From positions 66,108,003-66,172,002 of the forward strand of contig CM043957.1 of NCBI GenBank assembly GCA_014529385.2: a stretch of 64,000 bases of DNA. Reading direction: 5' to 3'. Position numbers and translations under genes: made by a program. This document shows, piece after piece, positions 12,137 to 23,859 of the stretch. This DNA comes from Adiantum capillus-veneris. Taxonomy: Eukaryota > Streptophyta > Polypodiopsida > Polypodiales > Pteridaceae. The notes below the pieces were generated by a model. The model saw only the letters and a program-made list of their open reading frames with translations. It was not told where the DNA came from and ran no database searches. Positions within the stretch are counted from its first letter, which is position 1. Each line of letters opens with the position of its first letter.

Positions 12137-12540
12137 CCTTTTTACACAAAAAATCAGGAAAAGAATTTGTTGCTCAAACAAATACAACCACCTTCTTTTA
12201 AAGGTGAGGGTGATGATATTGAGAAGGATTTGGAAGTATGCATTGAAGCTGTGGATGAATACCTCTTGGCTGCAAAAATTGAACTTGCAAACCAAGCGAT
12301 GCTAGGGATGTTTCACCTCTCAAGGGAAGCAAAATTATGGTGGAAACAACATTGTTGTGACATGAGGATATTGGAAAACTCCTAGAGTTGAAGGGAGATT
12401 AAACAAGCAATGAAGAAAAGATACTTACCTCCCCCCCCCCCCCCTGAAGCGATAAAGATGACTGCATTCTTTAGCTTAAAACAATACAGTTTATCCCTAA
12501 AAGAGTATCACTCAGAGTTTTGTAAGGATTAGAAGGAAGG
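12092..12540 (+). pseudogene. Gy1 gag (capsid) remnant
   Basis: The frame begins in the last repeat copy and carries the capsid-type wording PPSFKGEGDD and AKLWWKQH at about 12,190-12,350, which matches the Retrotrans_gag pattern. A stop follows at 12,383, then a 14-base C-run (12,431-12,444) and a frame resembling EYHSEFCKD near 12,500. Capsid proteins of this class package the element RNA. Stops and the homopolymer show it is a pseudogene. Confidence 0.65.
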
Positions 12541-12725
12541 TTGAACATAATCAAAGTTTTAGTGGTGCAAGACAATCGACAAAATCACCAAACAATAATG
12601 GACAACCCTAAAGAGATTATGCCATTAATACACAAAATCTACCATGTTTGGATGTTTGATGCTTGGAATGTTGAGAGTCATGACATTACCAAAAAAAATG
12701 CCCACATCTAACTAATAGAGCATCA

Positions 12726-13310
12726 ATGGCCACTGAAGATGACCAAAGACACTGCCCTTATGGACATACTGATGGACGAGGTAGAGGGCGAGGAGGAGCA
12801 GCCATGGTCTTTGGAAGAGGTCAAGGTAGAAACACCCATGCACATGCAATCTTAGGAGAACCTACCCTTGGTGAAGAAGAAGAAGAAAGAGAAACTATTT
12901 ATGAAACTATTGACAATCCTTGAGCTGAAAGACAAATTGTTGTTATTCAAACACCAGTCACCCATCAAGGTAAATCTTTTAATCTCCTCATCAATTGTGG
13001 CAGTACTCATTCTTCTCTATCTCCAAAATGCTTGCAAAAGTTGAACTTGAAAAAAAAAAAAAGCTAAACCTATGACAATAGAATTGGCTAATGGGAAAAC
13101 CATGGTATCTTGACATTTTGTACAAACCCTTGATTTTGAACTAGGAGGACATGCTACATTAGCTTTCTCTAGAACCCTACCAGTTTGGGATGTATGATGG
13201 GATTCTTGGGATGGATTGGTTATCTAGAAATTAGGCTAGCATCCACTATGGCCAAGCTAGTTTGAGCTTTAAAGATAGTAAGAAAAAGCAAGTTGAAGTA
13301 TATATATAGG
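12726..13310 (+). pseudogene. Gy1 gag tail and aspartic protease remnant
   Basis: A Gly/Arg-rich basic stretch (DGRGRGRGGAAM, about 12,770-12,810) with CPYGH nearby is the RNA-binding tail of Gag. Behind a stop, the frame reads LINCGSTHSSLSP at about 12,985-13,025, the aspartic-protease active site in which the usual Asp of D-[ST]-G is Asn-Cys. A second half with LGGHATLAFS and a WDxxWDG-like end follows to about 13,230. The catalytic loss plus several stops mean no active protease. Confidence 0.6.
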
Positions 13311-13439
13311 GAAAGAGTGGGACTCCAAAGATTTATTTAATTAAAGCAAACCGACTACTCAAAGGTATGAGAGCTGGACAACAAATATTTTTGGTCAATC
13401 TTAATAAATTTGATCCAAAATCAAGCGTGATACAAAACC

Positions 13440-14760
13440 CTCTTGGCTTCACAAATATTTAGATGTCTTTTTCGAAGACCTCACCTCTCTTCCTCCATAT
13501 CAAGAAATTGACCATGATATAGACATTCTCCCAAGAAGTGAACCTTTGTCAAAGAGACCTTATAAATGGCTCTACCAGAGGCCATTGATTTGAAGGAGAA
13601 ACTTTGTCAACTTATAGAACATGGATTTATTAGACCAAGAAAATCAAGTTGGGGAGCACCAGTACTCTTTCAAAAGAAGAAACATGGGACTCTACGATTG
13701 TGCATTGACTACAAAGGACTAAACCAGATAACAATTAAGAACAACTATCCTATACCATAGATTGATGAATTGCTAGATAGGCTACAAGGTTCCAAGGTCT
13801 TCTCAAAGATAGACCTAAAATTTGGTTACAATAGAATTAGAATAAAGGAATCAAATATTCCAAAGACAACTTTCAACACCCGATATGTACATTTTGAGTT
13901 TATAGTAATGTCATTTGGTATGATTGATGCTCCGGATACATTCAATAGATTGATGCATGATATCTTTAAGCCTTATCAAGATAATTTTGCTCTTGTCTTC
14001 TTTGATGATATGCTAATCTACTCAAAGGATGAACAAGAACATGAAGCTCATCTAAGGAAGGTGCTAGATATTCTTCAATGACACAAGCTATATACAAATA
14101 TGAGCAAGTGTCCATTATTCACTCCAAGGATTGAATATTTGGGATTTATTGTTTCAAAGAAATCTCAGTGGACCCTGCTAAAGTTCAAGACATTGTTGAA
14201 TGGACTCAACCATCTATTGTAAGTGAGCTTAGAGGATTCTTGGGAATCACAGGCTATATAGAATCTTTATAAAGGAATATGCAGTGATCGCTTCACCCTT
14301 GACCAAACTTCTAAAGAAAGGGTGAAGATAAGCTGGGAACCATGACACCAAGAAAGTTTTGACCAACTTAAGCAATATGTGACTACAACACCATGTATAA
14401 AGCTACTAGATTTCAGCCAAGCCTTTGAAGTCATCATTGATAGTAGTGGAATAGCAATTGGAGGAGTATTAGTTCAAGAAGGCTTACCTATAGATTTCAC
14501 CTCACGTAGCTTAAGATTCATGAAAAGAACTATCCCACCCATGACCTCAAACTATTGGTAGTCATTCATGCTTTGAAGCTATGGAGACACTACTTAAAAC
14601 CGACCATAAGAGCTTAAAGTGGATCTTCACCCAAACAACCTTGAGAATATGCGAAAAAGGTGATAGGTAGAAATTTTGCAAGGGGATGAATTTGACATTA
14701 TCTATTGCCCTAGAAAGGAAAAATGGTTGCAGATTCACTCAGTCAAGCTCTTTTTGAGCC
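13440..14760 (+). pseudogene. Gy1 reverse transcriptase and RNase H remnant
   Basis: Reverse transcriptase motifs appear in order: [18 protein letters not shown] (13,610), [13 protein letters not shown] (13,695), FSKIDLKFGY (13,800), MSFGMIDAPDTF (13,910) and the catalytic FFDDM box (about 14,000). In-frame stops occur near 13,758 and 14,079. RNase H begins with FEVIIDSSGIAIGGVLVQ at about 14,425 and continues brokenly to KGKMVADSLSQ near 14,720. The order and wording are those of Ty3/Gypsy pol. The RT Asp pair is intact, but the frame is not. Confidence 0.85.
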
Positions 14761-14859
14761 TCATATCTATACCCAACAACTCGATCATTGAAAGGACTAC
14801 GGAAGTTGCATCATCTGATCTAGAGTATCAAAGGTAGCTTAACCTTGTTTGATCTAGAG

Positions 14860-15020
14860 AATCAAAGATTATACCTTAAATGCTACACTTATCATATGAT
14901 GGACCAAATTGTCTTTATTACAAAGATAGCTACAAAAGACCTTAACTTAAAGATGACCATCTTATTGGAGGCTCATGATAGCCCTAATTCAGAACACCAA
15001 GGTATGTGAAAAATCTCAAT
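14860..15020 (+). pseudogene. Gy1 integrase, first half of zinc finger
   Basis: The frame ends with ILLEAHDSPNSEHQG, the His-His half of the HHCC zinc finger at the N-terminus of Ty3 integrases (usually HDSPxxGHxG). The expected KTYxLV..YYW and Cys-Cys half is absent here and is found 5.87 kb downstream at about 20,885. The break point coincides with the left end of TRG-A. Confidence 0.75.
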
Positions 15021-15116
15021 GTTGGTGCAGAAAAACATGGTTGATGCTAGTAAGTGTTGTAAAGTATGGGTATGTATGCTGGCATCTACAAGCCAGGGTG
15101 CAAAGGCATGGGTGGA

Positions 15117-16290
15117 AGACCTAGGAAGGCAAGTGATAATAAAAATGTATGGGAAGTGGTAGTCGAGTCAAAGTTGATGCAAAGGGAAGTGCCGATGTGA
15201 GAGGACCAAGGGTTCTATGGCTGTAAAGAGATAGAGGAGTTTCTATGCCAAGGATGCTAATTAGAAATGCTCTAGTGATGGAAGAAGTGCTAGCGATTCT
15301 AGATCGGGCAAAGGATGCAAGTACGTGCCCATGTATGAATGTTCAAGCTCCTTTAAAGTGTGCTAGCGATCAAAGTTGAGGTTTGCAGATGAGGTCAAAG
15401 CGGCAAAGATAGAGGATATTCTAGGTCTGGAGACAAAGGAGGAGATTGATCCGAGTGATAGCAGCTTTAAGGATGTAGATACGAGTTTGAAAACTGATTC
15501 ATCACAATCAAGGTATGAAGAGTTTGATCTCTTGAATGTGCATGAAGAAGTGGTAAATATGTGTGAAGATCACAAAGCAGTGCAAGCCCGTATGGTTGAT
15601 GTAGACCAAGTGAAGTAACTCAAGACTACAGGTGATGACATGCAAGTAAAGATGGTGTGTGATGCCATGCTAATGGCCATACATGTGAAGGTTGCAGTGG
15701 AATGTGCTATGGTGGTGCAACAAGTCTGGAGTTCTGCCACAAAGGATTAAGCATCCTTGACTATGGAAGAAGGCCAAGATTATGTGATATGGGGAAATTT
15801 TCTATCTTCTTAAGCGGAGCATGATGCATTGGTAGAATAAGTGGTTGAAGAACAAGCACTTGAAATCGACAAGCAAGTGCTGCTAGTAAACCTTGAAGGG
15901 CCAACTGATGAGGAAGGGCTTGATGATGTTGGGATTGAGTACATTGCAGGTATGGAGGCAAGCATGGAGCTAAAGATGGAAGTGCTTCTAGTGCAGCATG
16001 TATATGGAGAATGAAAGAGACTCCCAAGTTGCGGTTTTGTCCAAGATTTCCAAGGAAGTATGTGTATCATGGTTGAAAGGTATGCTAGTAGGTGCAGTTG
16101 TGCAGTGGGCTATCAAGTAGATTCAGAGTTCTCTTGAGGAGGATCTTTCTTTACATGGATGGGAGGGAGGGTCAAGTATGTGTCGTAAGATTGATAGTAT
16201 GCATGATGGTGATTTGTTCAAAGTGGGCGGTGTTGTGCAGCTCGCGCCCATGCTAAGAAATATGCCAGAAAGATGCACATTGAGCTTAAT
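15117..16290 (+). pseudogene. TRG-A Gag C-terminal extension remnant
   Basis: The frame carries the same unusual acidic wording as TRG-B: RFADEVKAAKIEDILGLE (15,376), YEEFDLLNVHEEV (about 15,515), MQVKMVCDAMLM (about 15,640), LVNLEGPTDEEGLDD (about 15,880) and a WMGGR segment (about 16,160). Stops and frameshifts are frequent. No protease, reverse transcriptase or integrase motif is present. Function is unknown; in TRG-B the region is continuous with Gag. Confidence 0.6.
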
Positions 16291-16801
16291 TGAAGCTTAT
16301 CTGCTTACCTGATCCTTGATCAGTGGTCAGAGCCTGCTAACAAGCTACATTTATGATTAATGTATGCCATATGTGGCTTTAAAGGACCATCAGATGCCTT
16401 AATGATGTTAAGAAGGAGTATACTTGAGGTGAACACATATGGGAGATTATGATCTAGAACTACAATGCTTAAAGTGTTCTATCGGCTTGTCTTTATGGCT
16501 TGTCGATTGGAGCTACGATGAAGAATTTATGCAAGTTTGAAGTTTGAGTCAATTTCAAATCCGTACCGGATTGGGCAATTGTAGCTAAGGGGACAGAAAT
16601 GAAGTGAATGCATGGGCCTGAAGTGCTCACTTTGTGTAGCGCGTCGGTTTTTTCGGATCAAAATCGGAGTTACGGTTACCAAGATATCGCCAGATTAAAT
16701 TTCACCGAGGGCTAGTTTCATACCAGTCTGTCGGCTCGGTCGGGGTGCCATCTGGGAATTTTGGGCTTCAACCAGGGAATTTTGGAATGTGAGAGCAGTA
16801 A

Positions 16802-17109
16802 GTGCTTGAGGAGTCTCATGTCCGAGATGTCATCTCATGCAGTCCTTGGCCTGCAGTAGTCGTGATTGGTAGTGCCTGGCTAGCAAGAATAAAAATCTGA
16901 CACTCTTTAGCCGAATGTGATGCACTTCAGAGAGCACAATAAGTGCTTGAGTGGTTTTTTTTAAAGTCATCTCCTGCGGTACAACATTGTTCAAGATCTT
17001 GATACGGGCAAACAAATTCATGAAGATATTGCTAGTCAAGGACTATTGGAGGAGAATGCCGTGCTTAGCAATGCCTTGATTGTTATGTATGCTAAATTTG
17101 ATGCTTGTT
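16802..17109 (+). pseudogene. PPR protein gene fragment
   Basis: Three reading-frame pieces together follow the pattern of a PLS-class PPR protein: VLEESHVRDVIS at 16,802, a repeat restart AECDALQRAQ.VLE at about 16,910-16,945, and after a frameshift DLDTGKQIHEDIASQGLL (from about 17,002) then NALIVMYAKFDAC ending at 17,106. GKQIH, NALI and MYAK are hallmark positions of PPR repeats. PPR proteins bind organellar RNA for editing or processing. This piece covers about two repeats, has stops, and sits inside a transposon-borne segment, so it is a captured or inserted pseudogene fragment. Confidence 0.8.
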
Positions 17110-17110
17110 A

Positions 17111-17186
17111 GAAGGTTGCCCGGCTTCAAAGGCCGCCCATAAACTTGAGAAGGTTGCCCGGCTTCAAAGGCCACCCATAAACTTGA
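17111..17186. repeat. 38 bp tandem duplication
   Basis: Two copies of a 38-mer beginning GAAGGTTGCCCGGC and ending ATAAACTTGA (17,111-17,148 and 17,149-17,186). They differ at one base and directly follow the PPR fragment. Confidence 0.9.
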
Positions 17187-17639
17187 GTGGCCGCCCAAAG
17201 TAAGGTGCAAAAACCAAAGGCAAGGCCACCCAAGGTTGAATGGCCAAGGGGCCTTAGGGCTGCCCAAAGAACTTAAAGAGGTTAAGTGGGAAAGTGAGAA
17301 AAAGAAAAAAAAAGAGCCATTTTGTCGACCAGTGAGCAAACGACTGTGCAGGGAAAGAATCACTCGCGCCGGCCACAGTAGGCATTGGGTGACGTTGAGC
17401 AAGGAAGGAAAGATGCTAATCTTGCCGTGGTGCTCCATTTCGGCCCTAGTCCTACCATGTTTGGCGTCAAAATTTGATTGCCATGTCACTAAGGAGACAC
17501 ATACGCCTTGTCACGGTGGCGTGACAACAAAAAGAGGAGGCCTAAATATAGAGGGGGCATCGATGAGGGGGAGGGAAATTGCGTAGAGAAAGAGATAGTG
17601 AAGGAAGGGCAAGGAGGAGAAAGGGAAGCATTGTGTAGA

Positions 17640-18119
<480 letters not shown>

Positions 18120-18120
<1 letters not shown>

Positions 18121-19015
18121 CTCTCGGATTGAAGCAAAAGGGAAATAAGGAGATACTCAACGAGATTTGAAGGCTCTCGAGTGGGGAGATCTTGGAATGA
18201 GGTAACGAGGAATGGGATAAGAACATGATGCAAAGGGAAAGAAGGGGATAACTCTCTTTCTGGATCTCGCATCAGAAGCGAGATCAAGCCTCAATTGAGG
18301 AATTTGCATTGCATGAGAGAAGGGTACTCGAGAGTGGTAGTTAAGGTAGTGCAAAGCACACAAAGCAAAAAGTTGCAGAACAGTTTATAATAATTGAAGC
18401 ATGATGACTGACACAATGAACTTTAATGAATTTTTCAAAATCCAAGGGGAACTTAAGCAGGTAAAGCGGCAGGTAAAAATTTCCATCACCGTCATCAGAT
18501 AGAGATTGATTAATCATCATGTTAAGCCCGGTGTTGTTAACGGCCTGGTTAATCCTGTAAAATGGGAGCTTAAACTCCTAGTTACAGATGATCCAAGTGA
18601 CGATGCTGTTAATAGCCCGTCTTAGCTAAGGATTAAGTTGTACTCACAGCATTATTCAATCAATTGATGATCACGGTGACTACCAGATCTTCAGTATCTG
18701 ATGTTCTCTTTCTTTCACACCTCTCATAGCCAGAGGCCCGTTGCCTACTCAGCTCATGTTTCGAACACATATCCCTCGACAGTGGTATGCTAGGGAAGGC
18801 ACTATGGAAAGGTGTTGCAGGTGGACGAGCGAGATCAAAGCCATGAGTTTGACCGAGGTGGAAGCTATGCTATGAAGCAAGGGGCTAGGCAACCCACTTG
18901 AGCAGGAGTGGTGGGTGGTAGGAGATAGATTTTATACATATTATAGCAAATGTTTGTGGTGTACAGAGTTTTTGTTTGGAGTTACAGTTTTCTAGTTCAA
19001 TAAGCATGTGTGTGG
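18120..19015. other. end of foreign segment and 3' non-coding part of TRG-A
   Basis: 18,120-18,740 holds no recognised gene. From about 18,740 the sequence again follows TRG-B (AAGGCACTATGGAAAGG against AAAGCACTATTGGAGG; GGCAACCCAC in both). This is the unfilled end of the internal region before the 3' LTR. Confidence 0.45.
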
Positions 19016-19034
19016 TTGAACATGAATGTTCAAC
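19015..19034. other. conserved palindrome before the TRG-A 3' LTR
   Basis: GTTGAACATGAATGTTCAAC has perfect 9 bp arms around GA and lies 15 bp before the 3' LTR. The identical 20-mer is present at 47,476-47,495 in TRG-B, at the same distance from its 3' LTR. Confidence 0.85.
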
Positions 19035-19049
19035 AAGGTGGTTGGGCAA

Positions 19050-20607
19050 TGATGGTGCAACCAAAGATGGTTGATGGTCGAAAGTGTGAAAATCATGTGT
19101 ATTTATATTTCTAGCTACAAGCTGAGGTGCAAAGGCAAGTGTGGATTGATGTGGTTTTTGAGGAAAGGACTCCATAGTGGGTCAGTTGGGATGGAAAATC
19201 CACGTGTTGAAAATGTTGAGTAGGTGCTCTAACATGTGGTGTTTGAAGTGGTTTAGAATTTAATCCAGATGGCCCCTCAAATGGAGCTATGTGTGAAGGT
19301 TATGGTTATCCAAAGTTGAAATGATTTGCAGATTCTAGATAGATAGTGTAGGTGGAGACAGGTGGACAAAGCTAGAGTAAGAAGATAGGGTTGAAGTGCT
19401 CAAGTTGTGGAGAATGCTGGTCCATTTGGATTATCAATCAAAGTCCGAATGGGCAAGATATGGCCATCAAATATTTTCCATGGGTCAATTATGGGCCAAG
19501 TTGAACGCATCAGTAGGCATGCCATCTGGCCTTTTCTTGGGCCTACCAAAGTTCTTGAAGGTAGTGCACATCATGTGGAGGCAATCACAGTTGACGACTC
19601 ACCAATCGGGGTCCGAAGTGACAAGGTATTGGAAGTCAAGGTTGGTGGCAACTGCCGACAAGGTGGTATCATATAGTTTTTGTCAATTTTGATGCCCTCA
19701 AGTTATGGGCCTTGGGGTCTCGGAATGTGGCAAGGCTTGCAGGGGCTAAAGTAGGCAAAGTGTGTTTCCAACCAGGCTATAGGGCTCTATTGTTGATTAA
19801 CTAGGAACCATATGGAAAAGCATTTAAGTGAGAGAAAAAAGGATCTTTTTTTATATTTTGCAAGGGACCTTGGAGGGGGGCCACCCCAAAGCAGTGACAC
19901 ATGGTGGCGAGGGTGATCCCATACGCAATGTGTGGAGTAGGGGGGTCACAATATAAAGCTTGGGCCATTGGGCCTCATGGGATGTCAAAGGGTGTGGATC
20001 TCCTTGGAATCGTGATCTATGGTGAAAGTGTGTGAGTAGAGCCGGAGGCGGCACGGGGTGGTGCTTTGCGGGTTTTGGTGTAGGCGGCATGCAAAGCAGA
20101 TGATGACATGGAAGTTCACATGGAGGATGTTCTTGTGCTCGTAGGCACCCAGTCATTTTATGAGGGCAAGCTCACAAGGGAGCAACAGTGGCACAATCAT
20201 TGCCCCTTAGGAGAGATCTTGTGTAAGCAATTGAAGGTTGACTGGTCAGATTAGTGACCATTCTCATGCAATTAGAAAGAAGCAAACTGGAAACTTGTTC
20301 GAAGGCTAATGCACTTGCTAGGGAGAAGTAAAAAATCTGGCAAAATTTTTGGTTTTGGAAGCGGCCTTTTTTCAGCCTTGCGGAAGCCAACGAGGGCTTT
20401 CAGTGGAGAGACCAACAGGGAATCTTGGTGGAGCTGAATGAAGAGAGAGATGGACATGGTTTGGCTAAGAAAGCCTTGTAAATACGTGTTTTTTCAAGAA
20501 TAAGCCACCGTTGTTGTAACTTGTGTCCATTCCCCCTTTTCTTTTTTGCTCTTGTGCATGTGTTTTTGGGTGTGTGTTGGCAGGTGCGCCCCTCGAGGGT
20601 GTGTTGT

Positions 20608-20665
<58 letters not shown>

Positions 20666-20890
20666 TGTGTGTGTGGAAGGTTGTGGAGTGAGCATTGTAG
20701 AGTGAGTGTGCTCAGTTAAGGTGCTACAAAGGGTGCATGTGTTGGTCTATGGAGTGTGCAGGGGAGGCTCTACTCATGTGAAGTGTATTTTTTGAAGGTG
20801 TATTTGAGAGGATAGGGGTGTTGTGAATACCTTGAGCTATAGGGAGGCATTGTTGTATGTGTTGGGCATGTTTCCTATTCCCCGTCTCCA
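19050..20890 (+). other. 3' LTR of TRG-A
   Basis: It begins TGATGGTGCAACC and ends ..CCCCGTCTCCA, matching in layout the 5' LTR of TRG-B (TGATGGTGCAGCC ... CCCCCATCCA). About 1.84 kb long, with a (GA)n at 20,612-20,662 near its 3' end at the same place as in TRG-B. The two LTRs are clearly diverged, so the copies are old. Confidence 0.7.
20612..20662. repeat. (GA)n inside the TRG-A 3' LTR
   Basis: About 25 uninterrupted GA units, positioned like the (GA)n of TRG-B at 45,181-45,248. Confidence 0.95.
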
Positions 20891-21290
20891 ACGCCGTTCA
20901 CAAAAGCTTGTATTGGATTAGGCAAAAGGCAGATGTGATGCGCATTGTTCACCAATGTTTGACATGCCAAAGGACTAAGACTAAGAGAGTCAAAATTCCC
21001 TATAAAATTCAATTACTTGACATCCCCCAAATGAAGTAGGACATGATGTCACTAAATGGAGCTTTCAAAAAGTCAAAGAAAGGTGGAAGCATTCAATTGT
21101 ATGAGTTGAAGTCCCACGATTGGCACAAGATGTTACAAGTAATTCTTTCATTCAATTTTTATCATCTTCCACCCTATAGATTTAGAATGTACTCATTGAG
21201 ATCTATCCATTTATGTATAGCATGCCATCAAACTACTCATATTCTAGAAGATTCCATTTTTTGATGTGACAACCCTGTCTTACAAATGGA
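20885..21290 (+). pseudogene. Gy1 integrase, second half of zinc finger and start of core
   Basis: From about 20,896 the frame reads HKSLYWIRQKADVMRIV then HQCLTCQRTKTKR, the Y-W and Cys-Cys part of the HHCC zinc finger. It then runs to LLDIPQMK and a degenerate MDFI..PKSKKG-like start of the catalytic core at 21,040-21,100. It completes the half finger at 14,980-15,020. No D,D,E core can be followed beyond about 21,260. Confidence 0.75.
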
Positions 21291-22019
21291 ATCTCTCCCC
21301 ACATTTCAATTTTAGTGGGGAGACCATAATTTCTACAAATCAACTCTAAATTTGTTGGAGTCTGGGGATCTAGAACCCACTCTCTACGATCTTTACAATG
21401 ATATGTTGGTTGATAGGGTTTTGACAAAGCATTCATGGACTTCATCGGGTTGCCCACTTTGGAGAAGAGAGACAAAGTCAAGCATCCTTATAGGGTCCTT
21501 TTGAGAGTCCATGTCTACGTGTGAGCATAGGCATGGTGACCTCAAGCTTTCGGCTTCAGGAATTTGTGACGCACTCTCCTCCCCATCCTTAGCAGCATGC
21601 CTCACATCGGTCCCTTCTTGATCTTAAACAATGGCCTCCCTATGTCATGCATTTCAACTCGACCCTCACACTGCGACGGGTTACGCTGTCTTAGGCAAAG
21701 GGTCTGCAGACTTTGACCCTCAAGTAATGGCCAATCTCTTGAAGGATGCCCTCACTCCAGAACCAAAGATTAAAGGGGAACACAAAATCTATCTTAGCTC
21801 CTCTCTAGTATGGTCACAATTGTCTATTTTCTGTGAAAGGGCCGTGGTACTTTTTTGCGGACAAGCTACCCAACTTTCCACTGAGATGATACTAAGTTCA
21901 AACTTTCTGTAGTTGACAATATTTTTTATTCAGGGTTGGGGCTCTTTGAGATACACTCCTTTAAACTAGAGGACAAAATGTTCTTACTTAGTGCTCCAAC
22001 TGTAATCTTGTGTGGCCAA
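21290..22019. other. unassigned sequence between elements
   Basis: Short ORFs on both strands (for example 21,631-21,912 with LGKGSADFDPQVM) have no recognisable domain. A TGTGACAACCC motif at 21,265, like some Gypsy LTR starts, is noted but has no partner copy. Confidence 0.35.
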
Positions 22020-22140
22020 TGTTGAGCTTATATGTGAAGCTACTCAATATATGGCTTCTCTATATATGGCACCCAGGTCCCCTCTATATATACATCATCT
22101 CATGGGTGTATTCTACACACTTTGGGGTTCTATTTTTGTG

Positions 22141-22220
<80 letters not shown>

Positions 22221-22221
22221 A
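22020..22221 (+). other. 5' LTR of an LTR element (LTR-X)
   Basis: It runs from TGTTGAGC to ..CAACA, immediately before an exact iMet primer site. It has a TATA box (CTATATATACATC near 22,083-22,095) and a (TC)n from 22,140 to 22,217 that fills the presumed R/U5. The ~202 bp size suits Copia-type elements. No 3' LTR is in the window. Confidence 0.6.
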
Positions 22222-22233
22222 TGGTATCAGAGC
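22222..22233 (+). other. tRNA-iMet primer binding site of LTR-X
   Basis: TGGTATCAGAGC, exact, directly abutting the LTR end CAACA. Confidence 0.9.
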
Positions 22234-22250
22234 AGTACGTTTTTGTTTTT

Positions 22251-23030
22251 GATTTCTCTGCTAATTGACAATGATTTTGTAGAAACTACTCGACGGAGAG
22301 ACTGGAATCGATGTGGTCTACAACTTTGCAGAAGGAAGTTTTTTCAAATTCTGCACCAATTTTGAGTTATCGTTCACGGACTGCATACACACCTGAAAAG
22401 CGACTTTTTCTTTTTGTTTTTGATTTCTCTACTAATTGAAAACGATTTTGCAGAAACTACTCACGAAAGGGACCGGAATCAAAGTGATCTACAACTTTGC
22501 AGAAGGAAGTTTTTTCAAATTCTGCACCGATTTTGAGTTATCGCTCGCGGACTGCATACATACCCGAAAAGCAACTTTTGCTTTCTGTTTTTGAGTTTTC
22601 TCCTGATTGAAAATGATTTTCAAAAACTACCCGCGTGAGGGACCGGAATCAAAGTGATCTACACTTTGCAGAAGGAAGTTTTTTCAAATTCTGCATCTAT
22701 TTTGAGTTATCGTTCGCGGACTGCATACATACGTGAAAAGCGAGTTTCGTTTTATGTTTTGATTTTTCTGCTAATTGAAAACGATTTGCAGAAACTACCC
22801 GCGTGAGGGATTGGAATCGATGTGGTCTACAACTTTGCAGAAGAAACTAGCCACTGCAGGCATCGGAATCGATGAGAAACTATTCGCTTGAGCCATCGGA
22901 ATTGATGTGGTCTATAACATTGCAGAAGAAAGTTTCTCTAAATTCTGCACCGATTTTGGGTTATCGTTCGCGGACTGTGAATATGTTTGAAAAGCAAAAT
23001 TTTACTTTTTGCTTTGGATTTTTCTTATAA
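22251..23030. repeat. 171 bp tandem array in LTR-X leader
   Basis: Restarts of a GATTTCTCTGCTAATTG-type motif occur at 22,251, 22,422, 22,593, 22,761 and 23,017: periods 171, 171, 168 and 256. The last unit is longer through an inner duplication of the GAAACTA..ATCGGAAT part. Units share AACTTTGCAGAAGGAAG, TTCTGCACC and GAGTTATCGTTCGCGGAC. The array lies between the primer site and the first gag-like ATG. Confidence 0.92.
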
Positions 23031-23261
23031 TTGAAAACTTCTCAATTATATTTTTTCTTCATCAATCATATATTTGTTACTGACGTAACTTTGTTGCAGA
23101 AGCCAGTTACATATCGTTCCGATTCAGTAGAGCAGTTGATAATCGTCCAAATTCTATCGAGCTACTGTTGGTACATGATATTTTGTTATATGATATACTC
23201 GTTCATTGATTCTCGTATAATTATTCTTTTAGAGATATAGTTTCGTCATTTTATTGATAAT

Positions 23262-23460
23262 TTCTCGTTGATACCATAGTGGTTTTGATGGTGCCATGAT
23301 GATGTTTTGTTAGTACTTTGGTCATGGTGATTTTTGTTGATACCATGATGATATTTCATTGATACCATGGTTATTCTCGGTGATGCCATGATGATTTTTC
23401 GTTGATACCATGGTTATTCTCGGTGATTCCATGATGATATTTCATTAATTCCATTGTTTC
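23262..23460. repeat. ~43 bp minisatellite
   Basis: Units of the form GATGATATTTCATTGATACC-ATGGTTATTCTCGGTGATGCCAT repeat two to three times, with shorter diverged copies in front. It is non-coding and still in the leader of LTR-X. Confidence 0.75.
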
Positions 23461-23570
23461 AAAGATATCTCTCTTATCCCTCAATGGTCTACATGGTATT
23501 TCATTTTCTACATGCCTCTTTGTTGTCATTTGGGATCTCTTGCATTATTCCAACCATTCAGAGAAAAACA

Positions 23571-23690
23571 ATGTCATATCCATCTTCATCACAAACCTGG
23601 GCACGAGCTACCTCATTTACACATACATCCAGTGTGGTGAGTAACCAATCTTATCCAAAGGATTCAAAGTGACGTTCACAAAAAGGTTGT
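23571..23690 (+). pseudogene. LTR-X: possible start of gag
   Basis: An ATG at 23,571 opens MSYPSSSQTWARATSF and 34 codons in total before a stop at 23,670. Position and Ser/Thr-rich start fit a Copia-type Gag N-terminus after a long leader. The sequence then changes to minus-strand Gypsy coding at about 23,690, so the element is truncated. Weak evidence. Confidence 0.3.
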
Positions 23691-23859
23691 GAAATGTACG
23701 CTTTGTCTTTTATCATCTTCTCCAATTTACAATCTTCCCTTTGTAAGTTCTCCACAATCAGATGCACCACACATCCAAATGAATTTCTTCATTCGTATAG
23801 ACACATGGAAATTTCTAGGTTTCCATTGGTACTTGAGTCAAATTTCTCATGCGGTGTCT

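Noticed and set aside
16830-17039. Minus-strand ORF over the PPR fragment
   Set aside because: Shadow of the plus-strand PPR wording; no recognisable motif of its own.
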